Part shown: positions 1 through 6,456 of the stretch, one piece after another | Layout of the letters: each line of letters starts with the position of its first letter | How positions within the stretch are numbered: the stretch's first letter is position 1 | Assembly (NCBI GenBank): GCA_964625175.1 | Contig: CAZVAO010000043.1 | Coordinates: 1-18,658 of the forward strand | DNA: 18,658 bases | From: CAZVAO01 sp964625175 | GTDB taxonomy: Bacteria; Bacillota; UBA994; PWPR01 | Direction of reading: 5' to 3' | Position numbers and translations under genes: made by a program | The notes under the pieces: generated by a model | The model's input: only the letters and a program-made list of their open reading frames with translations | What the model was told of the DNA's origin: nothing | Databases searched by the model: none

Positions 1-94
1 GTCGGCACGGAGACCGGCCACTACAGTATAACAAGGTTTGAATAAAAGGGTCGGCACGGAGACTGACACTACGATTTAACAAGGTTGGATGTAA
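1..94 (+). repeat. Two tandem copies of a 49-bp-period hairpin repeat
   Basis: Copy A begins at 1 and copy B at 50, each starting GTCGGCACGGAGAC and continuing through CACTAC to TAACAAGGTT. The start of each unit can fold: with the preceding G, GTCGG pairs with CCGGC in copy A (one G-U pair) and with CTGAC in copy B (one G-U pair). A third copy of the same family lies at 11872-11916. Several copies in non-coding DNA suggest a dispersed intergenic repeat. Copy A may be cut by the window edge. Confidence 0.75.
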
Positions 95-104
95 ATGCAA
101 CAAA

Positions 105-124
105 GGACGGCATGGAAGCCGTCC
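105..124 (+). repeat. Diverged copy of the hairpin repeat
   Basis: GGACGGC (105-111) and GCCGTCC (118-124) form a perfect 7-bp stem around ATGGAA, followed by ACTGC, which resembles the ACTAC that follows the stem in the other copies. Stem bases differ from copies A and B but pairing is kept, as expected if the fold matters. Confidence 0.55.
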
Positions 125-458
125 ACTGCATGGTGGGTGGTGTGAAGCAGATGGAAGCAAATACGTGGGGTATGGGTTCATGATTTCCCCCTTTGACTAA
201 TCTGAGATCAGGGGTTATACTCAGCCAGTTTTTTAGACCTATAGCCTCTTAAACTTTTCAGCGATTAGGCCATATAGCCTATAAACTTTTCACCCCCTAA
301 ATTGTTTATCCTCCCAACATTCCACCCCTTAAACGATTCAGCTATTGGGCAATTAAGGCCTTTAGGCAAAAGAAGTTGGTCAGTATAACGGAATTATCTA
401 AATTGGGGGTAGGTTCAGTGTTAAGTAGTCAGTGGATATCAAATGGCTGGCTGATTTG

Positions 459-486
459 AAAAAAAAGCTGACCCCTAAGAGTCAGC
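459..486 (-). terminator. Rho-independent terminator after ridA
   Basis: On the minus strand GCTGAC (486-481) pairs with GTCAGC (472-467). The stem can extend by T-G and C-G pairs to 8 bp with a TTAG tetraloop, and eight T follow. It sits about 20 bases beyond the stop of the minus-strand RidA gene and probably ends the response regulator/dockerin/RidA transcript. Confidence 0.9.
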
Positions 487-507
487 CTTCGTTTCGTATG
501 GTGGTGT

Positions 508-897
508 TTAGTTACCAATGTAGGCAATTGCGTCTGCCTCAATTTTGAAACCATAATGGAGCGTCGCCACCGCAAGCACGCAACGCGCAGGGGGTTCTTC
601 AGCAAAGAAGGTTTCATAGACTTCATTTACAACACCCCAGTTATTCATGTCATCAATATAAATGGTCACTTTAACGACATCTTTCAATGTGCCACCGGCA
701 CCTTCAACGACGCCTTTTATATTGGATAGCACCTGATGCGTTTGTTCTTGAAGGCTTGCAGACACGAGTTTCTCTTTGGTCGCTGCTACAATAGGGAGTT
801 GGCCTGAGACATAGAGGGTTCCACCAGCTAATGTTCCTTGTGAGTAGCAACCATTAGCAGCAGGGGCACCCGTTGTTGCTATAATTTTCTTGGGCAT
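508..897 (-). CDS. ridA: RidA/YjgF-family 2-iminobutanoate/enamine deaminase
   Basis: This 129-residue protein has the full length of the RidA family. These small cytosolic trimers hydrolyse reactive enamines and imines, such as 2-aminoacrylate, released by PLP enzymes. The family signature is visible: YSQG at 18-21, SGQLP at 31-35, the near-C-terminal PPARC with Arg105, which lines up with the catalytic carboxylate-binding Arg of E. coli RidA, and Glu120 in the final IEADAIA strand. The ATG follows GGAGG by 6 bases. It lies 35 bp downstream of the dockerin gene on the same strand, so co-transcription is likely although a functional link is not obvious. A second, more divergent RidA is encoded at 8216. 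Family assignment is firm; the exact substrate is inferred. Confidence 0.93.
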   Translation of the reverse strand: MPKKIIATTGAPAANGCYSQGTLAGGTLYVSGQLPIVAATKEKLVSASLQEQTHQVLSNIKGVVEGAGGTLKDVVKVTIYIDDMNNWGVVNEVYETFFAEEPPARCVLAVATLHYGFKIEADAIAYIGN

Positions 898-932
898 ATT
901 ATCCTCCGTTTTAATGTTTGATTGGTTATGGA

Positions 933-1973
933 CTAGTGAGTTGAGCCAGTCACCCTGCGCAAAATCATCAAAGCATCAAGGTAGTTGACAATCCCGTTTG
1001 CGGTCACGTCAGCAAGATCAAACTGTTGATTCGTGAAGCGACTTAATGTGTTGACGTCTAATAGAGCATTGACATCATTCATATCAACAATATTGTCTAG
1101 CGTACAGTCGCCTGCGTAATTGTATAATGGTGGAACCACAACTGGAGGGGTGGTTGGTGTTGTTCCACCGTCACCGCTATCACCCGTGTCACCTGTGTCT
1201 CCGCCAGGTGTGGTAGGCGTGGTAGGTGTAGTGGGTGTCGTTCCGGTATCAGTGTCTACTTCATCTGCAGGATCAATAACGGTTGCCTTGATTTTGATAT
1301 CTGTGTAAATACGGTCACCAATCCAAAAACGAATCGTGGCATTCGCGGTGTTGTACAAGTCGATTTCAAGTTCATAGGTTTCACCGTTGAAAAGTGCTTG
1401 ACCGTGGATTAAGCCCGTAACTTGTTGCTCAAATAAGTAGAAGTAAGCAGGTGAAACATAGGATAGGGCACGAGTCCCATTGTAAAATTTGAGAGGAATT
1501 CGAACGGTTTTAATTTCTTCAGGGTAAGAGACGACATTGACATTGCTAACCGCTGGTACAATTCGGTTAAAGGGAAGGTCATCGCGCACGACAGAAACAC
1601 TGTAGTTTTGCGCTTTGCGCTCCACACTATCTATTTTAAGGTAAACTCGTTCTCCTTTTTCTAGCCACGAGGAGATTAAGAAATGGGCGTCATCCGCCAT
1701 TTCTACGCCAGGGCGTAGATACTGAAGCGCGTTGTTATATAGATAGCCTTGAAGGGCTTGCCCACCAGACCCATAAAAGTTATAGTAACCGTCTTGAGGT
1801 GCGGTAAAGGAATAGGCTTCTGCGAGATAGATTGCAGGGAGACTGCTATCCATGCGAGCTGATGTTGTAATTGTCTTAGCGGTTGTGAAAAGGTAAGTAT
1901 CGCCATCAAGCGCTATAGCTGGAAATATGAGGATTACTATGAGCAACAGGATGAGGATTGGCGTTAGTTTCAT
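933..1973 (-). CDS. Secreted PPC-like protein with Thr-Pro linker and C-terminal dockerin domain
   Basis: The 346-residue product starts with a hydrophobic signal peptide (1-22, cleavage likely near IALA/LDG region). Residues about 45-128 read as a beta-sandwich resembling bacterial pre-peptidase C-terminal (PPC) domains: an AYSFTAPQDGYYNF opening and a LEKGERVYLKI strand. A second beta-rich segment (about 140-235) is unassigned. A low-complexity linker of TTP and GDT/GDS repeats (about 241-285) leads to a dockerin type I-like domain (about 288-342) with two calcium-loop/helix repeats, GDCTLDNIVDMND and ADVTANGIVNYLD. Dockerins bind cohesins on scaffoldins or the cell surface, but no cohesin is visible here. 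AAAGGAGAT precedes the ATG. It starts 19 bp after the response-regulator stop, so the two are probably one transcript. No catalytic residues were recognised; an adhesive or carbohydrate-associated role is only a guess. Confidence 0.85.
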   Translation of the reverse strand: MKLTPILILLLIVILIFPAIALDGDTYLFTTAKTITTSARMDSSLPAIYLAEAYSFTAPQDGYYNFYGSGGQALQGYLYNNALQYLRPGVEMADDAHFLISSWLEKGERVYLKIDSVERKAQNYSVSVVRDDLPFNRIVPAVSNVNVVSYPEEIKTVRIPLKFYNGTRALSYVSPAYFYLFEQQVTGLIHGQALFNGETYELEIDLYNTANATIRFWIGDRIYTDIKIKATVIDPADEVDTDTGTTPTTPTTPTTPGGDTGDTGDSGDGGTTPTTPPVVVPPLYNYAGDCTLDNIVDMNDVNALLDVNTLSRFTNQQFDLADVTANGIVNYLDALMILRRVTGSTH

Positions 1974-1992
1974 TGGCTTATCTCCTTTAAGA

Positions 1993-2697
1993 TCATAGCT
2001 TCTTCCCAGGCGTGTATCGGCAACTGAACATGTAGCCGACGCCGCGCTTGGTGAAAATGTATTTATGCGTGTCGTCCTGAATTTTATTTCTTAAATTCCG
2101 AATGTGGGCCATGATGGTGTTGTTATTGAAGGACACTGGGTTTTTCCAAACATTTTGATATAGTTCTTGTTTTGTGATGTAATTATCTTCGTTTTTAATC
2201 ATGAAAATCAATAAGTCGCGCAAAATCACACTAAGATGAATTTTTTGACCGCGAATCCAAACTTCTTTTGTGTAGAGGTTCGCACGCAGATCCCCACACT
2301 GATATACAGAAGTGGATTGTGCCCGAGTACGCGACTGTTGGCTGTCTGTATAGTGCTCATCGACTAGATTGAGCAGTTTATCAATATTGCTGACCGCTAA
2401 CTGGGCCGCACCAGTTGTTACAATATCGAGGCAGATCCCCTGTTGTTTATCCTCATTGGTGAGATAAATAACCGGAACTGGCTTGATAGACTGCATAGCT
2501 GAGGCTAAACGGAGTGGGTCAGGGGTTTGCGTGTCTAAGTCGATAATAACTAGGTCGGGTTCTGTTGCTTGATACTTGGCTAGTGCCTTGGATGCTTTGG
2601 CAATGATGTAGCAAATATAGCCTTCAGCTTCCATGTGCAGTTGGATCACATCGCTAATGGCACGATCACTACTAACAACGAATATTTTCTCATTCAT
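1993..2697 (-). CDS. OmpR/PhoB-type response regulator with degenerate receiver
   Basis: The 234-residue protein has an N-terminal receiver-like domain (about 3-115) and a C-terminal OmpR-type winged helix (about 132-226) ending with the typical KYIFTKRGVGYMFS wing. Asp53 in LVIIDLD matches the phosphoacceptor position. However, the acidic pocket is Ser9-Ser10 instead of Asp-Asp/Glu, and the conserved Lys of the KPF motif is absent (QLAVSN at 100-104). Activation by ordinary phosphorylation is therefore doubtful, and no histidine kinase is adjacent. I chose the ATG at 2697 because AAAGGAG lies 8 bases upstream; an in-frame TTG at 2703 is only one base from that site. The gene leads a minus-strand unit with the dockerin gene and is likely to regulate it or other envelope genes (inference). 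Confidence 0.88.
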   Translation of the reverse strand: MNEKIFVVSSDRAISDVIQLHMEAEGYICYIIAKASKALAKYQATEPDLVIIDLDTQTPDPLRLASAMQSIKPVPVIYLTNEDKQQGICLDIVTTGAAQLAVSNIDKLLNLVDEHYTDSQQSRTRAQSTSVYQCGDLRANLYTKEVWIRGQKIHLSVILRDLLIFMIKNEDNYITKQELYQNVWKNPVSFNNNTIMAHIRNLRNKIQDDTHKYIFTKRGVGYMFSCRYTPGKKL

Positions 2698-2752
2698 GCG
2701 CAAACTCCTTTCGCTAATGTGAGATATTCAGGAAATATTATTTGTAATCCTA

Positions 2753-2781
2753 ATTTTAACTTTTTTTTAACTAAAATGCAA
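2753..2781 (-). promoter_or_regulatory. Sigma-A-type promoter for the response regulator/dockerin unit
   Basis: Read on the minus strand, TTGCAT (2781-2776) and TAAAAT (2758-2753) are separated by exactly 17 bases, which include an A8 tract. Transcription would start about 45-50 bases before the response-regulator start codon. The spacing and match are good for a vegetative promoter. Confidence 0.65.
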
Positions 2782-2967
2782 TGCTTCATCGTATTCAAGA
2801 ATAAGGAGATGCAACTTTTTGCTACGTCTAGTGGTTAGCGCAAAATAAAGTAAAAATATTTTTAGAAAAGCCACTCGATTCGCCTATTTTCAGGATATGT
2901 TTGCTTTTTGTTTTGTTTAAAAGCCTTTTGAGAATCTGATTTCTACTCAAATATTCGAAATTTTATT

Positions 2968-3152
2968 TTATCCACAATGATATTTTACCAGAAAATAGCT
3001 TGTGGAATAGGTGTGAAAAACGAGATAAAACCTAAAATCTACGATAAATTAAGGGTTTTTGACTTTAAATTTAAGAATTATCCAGGTATAAGTATCTAAA
3101 GCTGAGGAATCGAGAGAAACTTATCCCCAATCTGTGGATAACTTGTGAACAA
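2968..3152. other. Cluster of DnaA boxes (candidate origin or DnaA-binding locus)
   Basis: Two perfect TTATCCACA boxes occur: plus strand at 2968-2976 and minus strand at 3133-3141 (TGTGGATAA). TTTTTCACA on the minus strand (3012-3020) fits the relaxed consensus TTWTNCACA. One-mismatch sites are TGTGGAATA (3001-3009), TTATCCCCA (3121-3129) and TGTGAACAA (3144-3152). Six sites fall in 185 bp of AT-rich DNA, and the pair at 3121-3141 has the close head-to-head layout seen in Bacillota origins. dnaA, dnaN and rpmH are absent from the window, so this may be a chromosomal origin separated from dnaA, a DnaA titration/regulatory site, or a DnaA-controlled promoter region. Confidence 0.6.
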
Positions 3153-3244
3153 AACAATTGTACGTATTGATTAAAAGCACCATGATTTCATCAAAATGAT
3201 TCACTTAGATACGTCGCACTAGCGATCTTTCAGGCATTTGGGGG

Positions 3245-3315
3245 ATTAAAAAGATCACCCTTCGGCGAGCTGGCGATGAGGTGTTCATCTTGCCATGGTG
3301 CTCCGAAAGGTGACC
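3245..3315 (-). terminator. Long bulged terminator after the PHP gene
   Basis: On the minus strand the arm at 3315-3303 pairs with 3265-3253 over 13 positions including G-U pairs, followed by C and five T (3252-3248). The interior folds again: GGC-GATGA pairs with TCATC-GCC around 3272-3294, and AGC/GCT (3268-3270 with 3300-3302) bridges the two stems. The first arm begins nine bases beyond the stop of the PHP gene. It is unusually large for a simple terminator. Confidence 0.75.
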
Positions 3316-3323
3316 CCTAGCGA

Positions 3324-4136
3324 CTATTTTAATTGCTGCAGGCTGTGGAAACGGGGTTGCCCTTGATCAAATGTACAAAGGTATTTGAAATCAAGGCTTG
3401 AGAGAAGTTCAACCATTTCTTTAAACTGGTGGCCTAAGGTGGAGGCCCGATGAGAGTCGGAGCCGAATGTGATGATTTCGCCACCACACTCCCGATAAAT
3501 CCGCAAAAGGTCGGGGGAAGGGTTGGCATATGGCAATCCATGAAGCAATCCGCCACTGTTTATTTCAATGCCTTTTCCTGCTTGGACCAAGTGCGTGAAG
3601 ATTTCGCGTATTAAGGGGTAGAGGGATGTTAAGTCGCATTGAGCATAATTTTTATTGTAGCGCTTGGGCACATCAAAATGTCCGACCGCTTGAAAATTGT
3701 TGAGGTTTTGGAGGCTGTAATACATTTCCTGGAAATAGTGTGTCCACAGTTCTAGCGGGGAATACTGATCGGCGAGCGCCTGTCCAGTGAGATCCAGCTG
3801 AGATACATTGTGAACAGAAGCAAGAACGTAGTCAAATGTATAGTTGTTAAGCAATTTTTGGCAATGCTTGATGACCGTCGGTTGAACGCCTAATTCCAAA
3901 CCGATTTTAAGTGTAATTCGGTTGCGATATTCTTCTTGCAATTGCTGTAGTTCAGCAAAATACGGATCAAGGTCAAACATGAAGGCCGTTCCTGTGTATA
4001 AAGAGATGAAGCCGTGGTCAATGTGGTCGGTGAAGCATATTTCGGTTAACCCTCCATCTAAGGCGCTTTCAATGATTGACCGAGGAGAGGCTTTTGAATC
4101 GGCAGAATAGCTACTGTGGATATGATAATCAAACAT
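3324..4136 (-). CDS. PHP-domain phosphatase, histidinol-phosphatase (HisJ/HisK)-like
   Basis: The 270-residue protein has the metal-binding motifs of the PHP superfamily in order: DYHIHSSYS with His5 and His7, FTDHID (35-40), GLELG with Glu81, SVHN (107-110), GHFDVPKRY (152-160), EINSGG (191-196) and GSDSH (225-229). Length and motif spacing match histidinol-phosphate phosphatases of the HisJ type, which release phosphate in the penultimate step of histidine synthesis. No other his gene is nearby, so a different phosphoester substrate is possible. The ATG at 4136 is preferred because AAGAG lies 7 bases upstream; an in-frame ATG at 4142 is too close to it. The stop of the upstream SDR gene is within 20 bases, so the two are translated from one transcript. 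Confidence 0.85.
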   Translation of the reverse strand: MFDYHIHSSYSADSKASPRSIIESALDGGLTEICFTDHIDHGFISLYTGTAFMFDLDPYFAELQQLQEEYRNRITLKIGLELGVQPTVIKHCQKLLNNYTFDYVLASVHNVSQLDLTGQALADQYSPLELWTHYFQEMYYSLQNLNNFQAVGHFDVPKRYNKNYAQCDLTSLYPLIREIFTHLVQAGKGIEINSGGLLHGLPYANPSPDLLRIYRECGGEIITFGSDSHRASTLGHQFKEMVELLSSLDFKYLCTFDQGQPRFHSLQQLK

Positions 4137-4151
4137 GCGCATTCTCTTTGG

Positions 4152-4928
4152 CTAGCCGAGCATCCATTGGCCGCCGTCTACGCTGATTGTCTGCCCAGAG
4201 ATCCATTTGGCATCATCAGAAACAAAGAAGACAACAGAGTGTGCGATATCAGTCGCTTCGCCTAAATGCCGTAAGGCGATATTTTGGATGACACGGTCCT
4301 GCCCATCTGGTCCCATAGCTTGCCATTGCTTTTCGCTAGCGGGGTTAGAGCGGATAAATCCTGGGGCAATACAATTGACGCGAATACCGTCTTTGCCAAG
4401 TTCCCGTGCCGTCTGGCGTGTTAGGCCGATAAGCCCAGCTTTAGCACTGGCATAGGCTTGAATGCCCGTTAAGCTGTAGGAGCGGCCTGCTCCAGATGAA
4501 ATATTGACAACGGCTCCTTTTTGCTGTTTTTTCATATAAGGTGCGGCAGCACGCGTAAAGTAGAAAGCGCCATCTAGATTTATGGCAAAGATTTTATGCC
4601 ACTGATCGTCTGTGACGTTTTCAATCGGTTGATTCACTTGACCCGCTACACCGCCGGCATTATTGACAATAATATCAATATGACCATGTAGTTGTGCGAC
4701 TTTTTGTACTAGAGTATTAACTTCTTGAGAATTGCCAACATCGACAACTTCGGCAAAGCATGGTTGTCCAGTTTCTTCGGTGACGATGCGACACGTGTCA
4801 GCGAGCATATTTTCAAGAATGTCACAGCACCAAACGGTGGCACCCTCACGGGCTAATTCGAGAGCAATACTGCGTCCTATACCATGGGCTGCCCCAGTAA
4901 CGATGGCAACTTTGTCTTGTAGTTTCAT
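4152..4928 (-). CDS. Short-chain dehydrogenase/reductase (FabG-like SDR)
   Basis: This 258-residue classical SDR is an NAD(P)-dependent oxidoreductase of the cytosol. It carries TGAAHGIG (11-18) for cofactor binding, NNAG (89-92), Asn117, catalytic Ser144/145, and the YxxxK pair Tyr159/Lys163, and ends with the usual SGQTISVDGG segment near the C terminus. Asp36 after the second strand (CCDIL) suggests a preference for NAD(H), which is inference. GGGGGAG lies 8 bases before the ATG. It is the first gene of a two-gene minus-strand unit with the PHP phosphatase. The substrate cannot be told from sequence: 3-oxoacyl-ACP, sugar or alcohol dehydrogenases all share this fold. Confidence 0.92.
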   Translation of the reverse strand: MKLQDKVAIVTGAAHGIGRSIALELAREGATVWCCDILENMLADTCRIVTEETGQPCFAEVVDVGNSQEVNTLVQKVAQLHGHIDIIVNNAGGVAGQVNQPIENVTDDQWHKIFAINLDGAFYFTRAAAPYMKKQQKGAVVNISSGAGRSYSLTGIQAYASAKAGLIGLTRQTARELGKDGIRVNCIAPGFIRSNPASEKQWQAMGPDGQDRVIQNIALRHLGEATDIAHSVVFFVSDDAKWISGQTISVDGGQWMLG

Positions 4929-4960
4929 AATGACTCCCCCTCATATATTGTTGTAATCCT

Positions 4961-4986
4961 ATTTTAACAGGTCTCACGAAATTTCG
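4961..4986 (-). promoter_or_regulatory. Extended -10 promoter and palindrome upstream of the SDR gene
   Basis: On the minus strand TGTTAAAAT (4969-4961) forms an extended -10 element, with no good -35. A 10-bp palindrome CGAAATTTCG (4977-4986) lies just upstream, in the spacer, where a repressor could act. Promoter call moderate; operator call speculative. Confidence 0.4.
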
Positions 4987-5072
4987 ATATGCAAATTAAA
5001 GTTTCGCAATAAATTTTTAGAATTTTGGGGGATTATCTAATTCACATAGTGCTAGTCGGGGGCTTAATAGTT

Positions 5073-5078
5073 TATAAT
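5073..5078 (+). promoter_or_regulatory. -10 element for the PLP enzyme gene
   Basis: A perfect TATAAT lies 33 bases before the start codon at 5111, and AAAAGGAG is the ribosome binding site. No convincing -35 hexamer is seen at 17 bp, so an activator may be needed. Confidence 0.5.
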
Positions 5079-5110
5079 GAAAGCAATTAATTCTGAAAAG
5101 GAGATTTACT

Positions 5111-6274
5111 ATGGATCATGATCAGCGGCAGATGGCCATTGAAACAATGCTTTCACATTATGGGGAGGATCGTTCACAGTATCACGGGGCGGTTGTTCCC
5201 CCTATTTTCCAGACATCCTTATTTACCTTTGAGAATATGGAGGCGATTTCGCAGGCATTTAACACGCCAGGTAGTTACCTATATACACGGGGGATGAATC
5301 CAACGGTAGAGGTAGCGGAAAAGAAGATTGCCTATTTAGAGGGTGGGGAGCGGGCGAAGTTGTTTGCTTCTGGAATGGGCGCTATTACAGCCAGTATTCT
5401 TAATTTTGTGAAAACTGGCGATCACATTGTGGCTTTGAATAGTATCTATGGGCCAACTACTAGCTTTCTGAGCAAGTATCTAGCTGAGAAATTTGCGATT
5501 ACGACGACTTTCGTGGACTTTGAAAACACGGATGATGTTTTAGCAGCGATACAGGACAATACCACATTAATCTATTTGGAGAGTCCTACGAGTTTGGTAT
5601 TTAGGATGCTTGATTTACCGCGAATTGCGGCATTCGCCAAGGCCCATCATATTGCAACGGTCATCGACAATAGCTGGGCAACTCCGATTTACCAGAAGCC
5701 TTTAGAGATGGGGATTGATGTGGTAGTTCATTCTGTGAGCAAATACTTATCGGGTCACAGTGATGTGGTGGCAGGCGTCGCGGTAGGTAGTGAGGAAGTG
5801 ATGGAATCAATTTTTAATTTGGAGCATGCGTTGCTCGGGGCAAAAATTGCGCCTTTTGAGGCGTGGCTCATTCTTAGGGGGTTACGAACACTTCCGATTA
5901 GAATGCGACAACATAGTGAGAGCGCAATGATTATTGCCGAGTATTTAGACAAACATCCGAAGATTGTCAAGGTTAACTATCCGGGACTTGCGTCGTTCCC
6001 CGATCATGAGCTAGCGAAGAAGCAACTTAAAGGCTATAGTGGGTTACTGAGTTTCATCGTTGATGGGGACCTTGCGGCAGTACGACGTTTTGTGGATAAT
6101 TTGCAGTATTTCAATATTGGCGTCAGCTGGGGTGGCTTCGAGAGTTTAGCACTCAATTTGGCGCGTGACGGCAAGGATCCCAATGTGCCAATTGGGTTGG
6201 TGCGGATTTCTGTTGGTCTGGAAGACGTTAATGATTTACTGGCAGATCTTGAGCAGGCCCTAGCGCGCGTCTAA
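5111..6274 (+). CDS. PLP-dependent Cys/Met metabolism enzyme (cystathionine synthase/lyase family)
   Basis: The 387-residue protein has the full length of the Cys/Met metabolism fold-type I family. Visible motifs are YTRGMNPT (58-65), SGMGA (88-92), IYGPT with the PLP-stacking Tyr113, DNSWATP (186-192), and SVSKYLSGHSD with Schiff-base Lys211. Near the end it has GYSGLLSF, SWGGFESL and RISVGLED. The family makes or splits C-S bonds in methionine, cysteine and homocysteine metabolism. DNSWATP and SWGGFESL lean towards a beta-lyase (MetC-like) rather than the usual DNTFATP of gamma-enzymes, but cystathionine gamma-synthase, O-acetylhomoserine sulfhydrylase or gamma-lyase cannot be excluded. Lyases of this type release enamines that RidA proteins remove, and two RidA genes lie in this window. 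A terminator follows at 6329. Confidence 0.87.
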   Translation: MDHDQRQMAIETMLSHYGEDRSQYHGAVVPPIFQTSLFTFENMEAISQAFNTPGSYLYTRGMNPTVEVAEKKIAYLEGGERAKLFASGMGAITASILNFVKTGDHIVALNSIYGPTTSFLSKYLAEKFAITTTFVDFENTDDVLAAIQDNTTLIYLESPTSLVFRMLDLPRIAAFAKAHHIATVIDNSWATPIYQKPLEMGIDVVVHSVSKYLSGHSDVVAGVAVGSEEVMESIFNLEHALLGAKIAPFEAWLILRGLRTLPIRMRQHSESAMIIAEYLDKHPKIVKVNYPGLASFPDHELAKKQLKGYSGLLSFIVDGDLAAVRRFVDNLQYFNIGVSWGGFESLALNLARDGKDPNVPIGLVRISVGLEDVNDLLADLEQALARV

Positions 6275-6328
6275 ACATTTATCTATGGCGTGCCGAAGCT
6301 GTATGTGGTGGATTGATAAGAATTAATG

Positions 6329-6395
6329 CAGAGTCGGAATGATCAGAGAGGGGGGGCAAGAATCTACTTCAATGATTATTTCGGACTCTGTTTTT
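6329..6395 (+). terminator. Terminator after the PLP enzyme gene
   Basis: CAGAGTC (6329-6335) pairs with GACTCTG (6384-6390), followed by TTTTT. A G-G mismatch and then GAA/TTC continue the stem. The loop is long (about 40 bases, including a G7 run), so efficiency is uncertain. Confidence 0.6.
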
Positions 6396-6406
6396 CTTTC
6401 ATCTTA

Positions 6407-6440
6407 AATATGACATAACTATGTCATATTATGATATAAT
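6407..6440 (+). promoter_or_regulatory. Operator and promoter of the WYL regulator gene (autoregulation)
   Basis: AATATGACAT (6407-6416) and ATGTCATATT (6421-6430) form a perfect inverted repeat with a 4-bp centre; the core is TGACA-N6-TGTCA. TATAAT follows at 6435-6440, so the repeat covers the -35 zone. The same core occurs at 7359-7374, before the next gene. Binding by the adjacent WYL regulator is inferred. Confidence 0.75.
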
Positions 6441-6456
6441 CAAGGGGGTGATAGCT

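Larger units (their letters stand above)
1..458. other. Repeat-rich non-coding edge
   Basis: No convincing gene is seen here: open frames are short, lack a ribosome binding site and resemble nothing I recognise. The first 124 bases hold three related hairpin repeats (listed separately). Around 165-190 the phrase GGGGTATG followed by ATGATTTCCC also occurs, in shortened form, at about 11940-11955 after another copy of the repeat. At 248-345 a loosely repeated phrase (CTTAAAC-TTTTCAGCGATTAGGC, then CTTAAACGATTCAGCTATTGGGC) recurs. The stretch looks like decayed repetitive DNA. Confidence 0.6.
2704..3323. other. AT-rich intergenic region with DnaA-box cluster and terminator
   Basis: This 620-bp gap has no supported gene. 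It contains the minus-strand promoter at 2753-2781, a very AT-rich stretch from about 2830 to 3110 with many A/T runs, DnaA-box-like 9-mers from 2968 to 3152, and a large minus-strand terminator at 3245-3315. The region is not decayed coding sequence in any frame that I can recognise. Confidence 0.6.

Noticed and set aside
1..94. Tandem 49-bp repeats as a CRISPR remnant
   Set aside because: Sequence similarity extends across almost the entire period, leaving no variable spacers, and no cas gene is present.
4115..4123. Another DnaA-box-like 9-mer (TGTGGATAT) inside the PHP gene
   Set aside because: It is isolated, inside coding sequence and has one mismatch, so chance is the simpler explanation.
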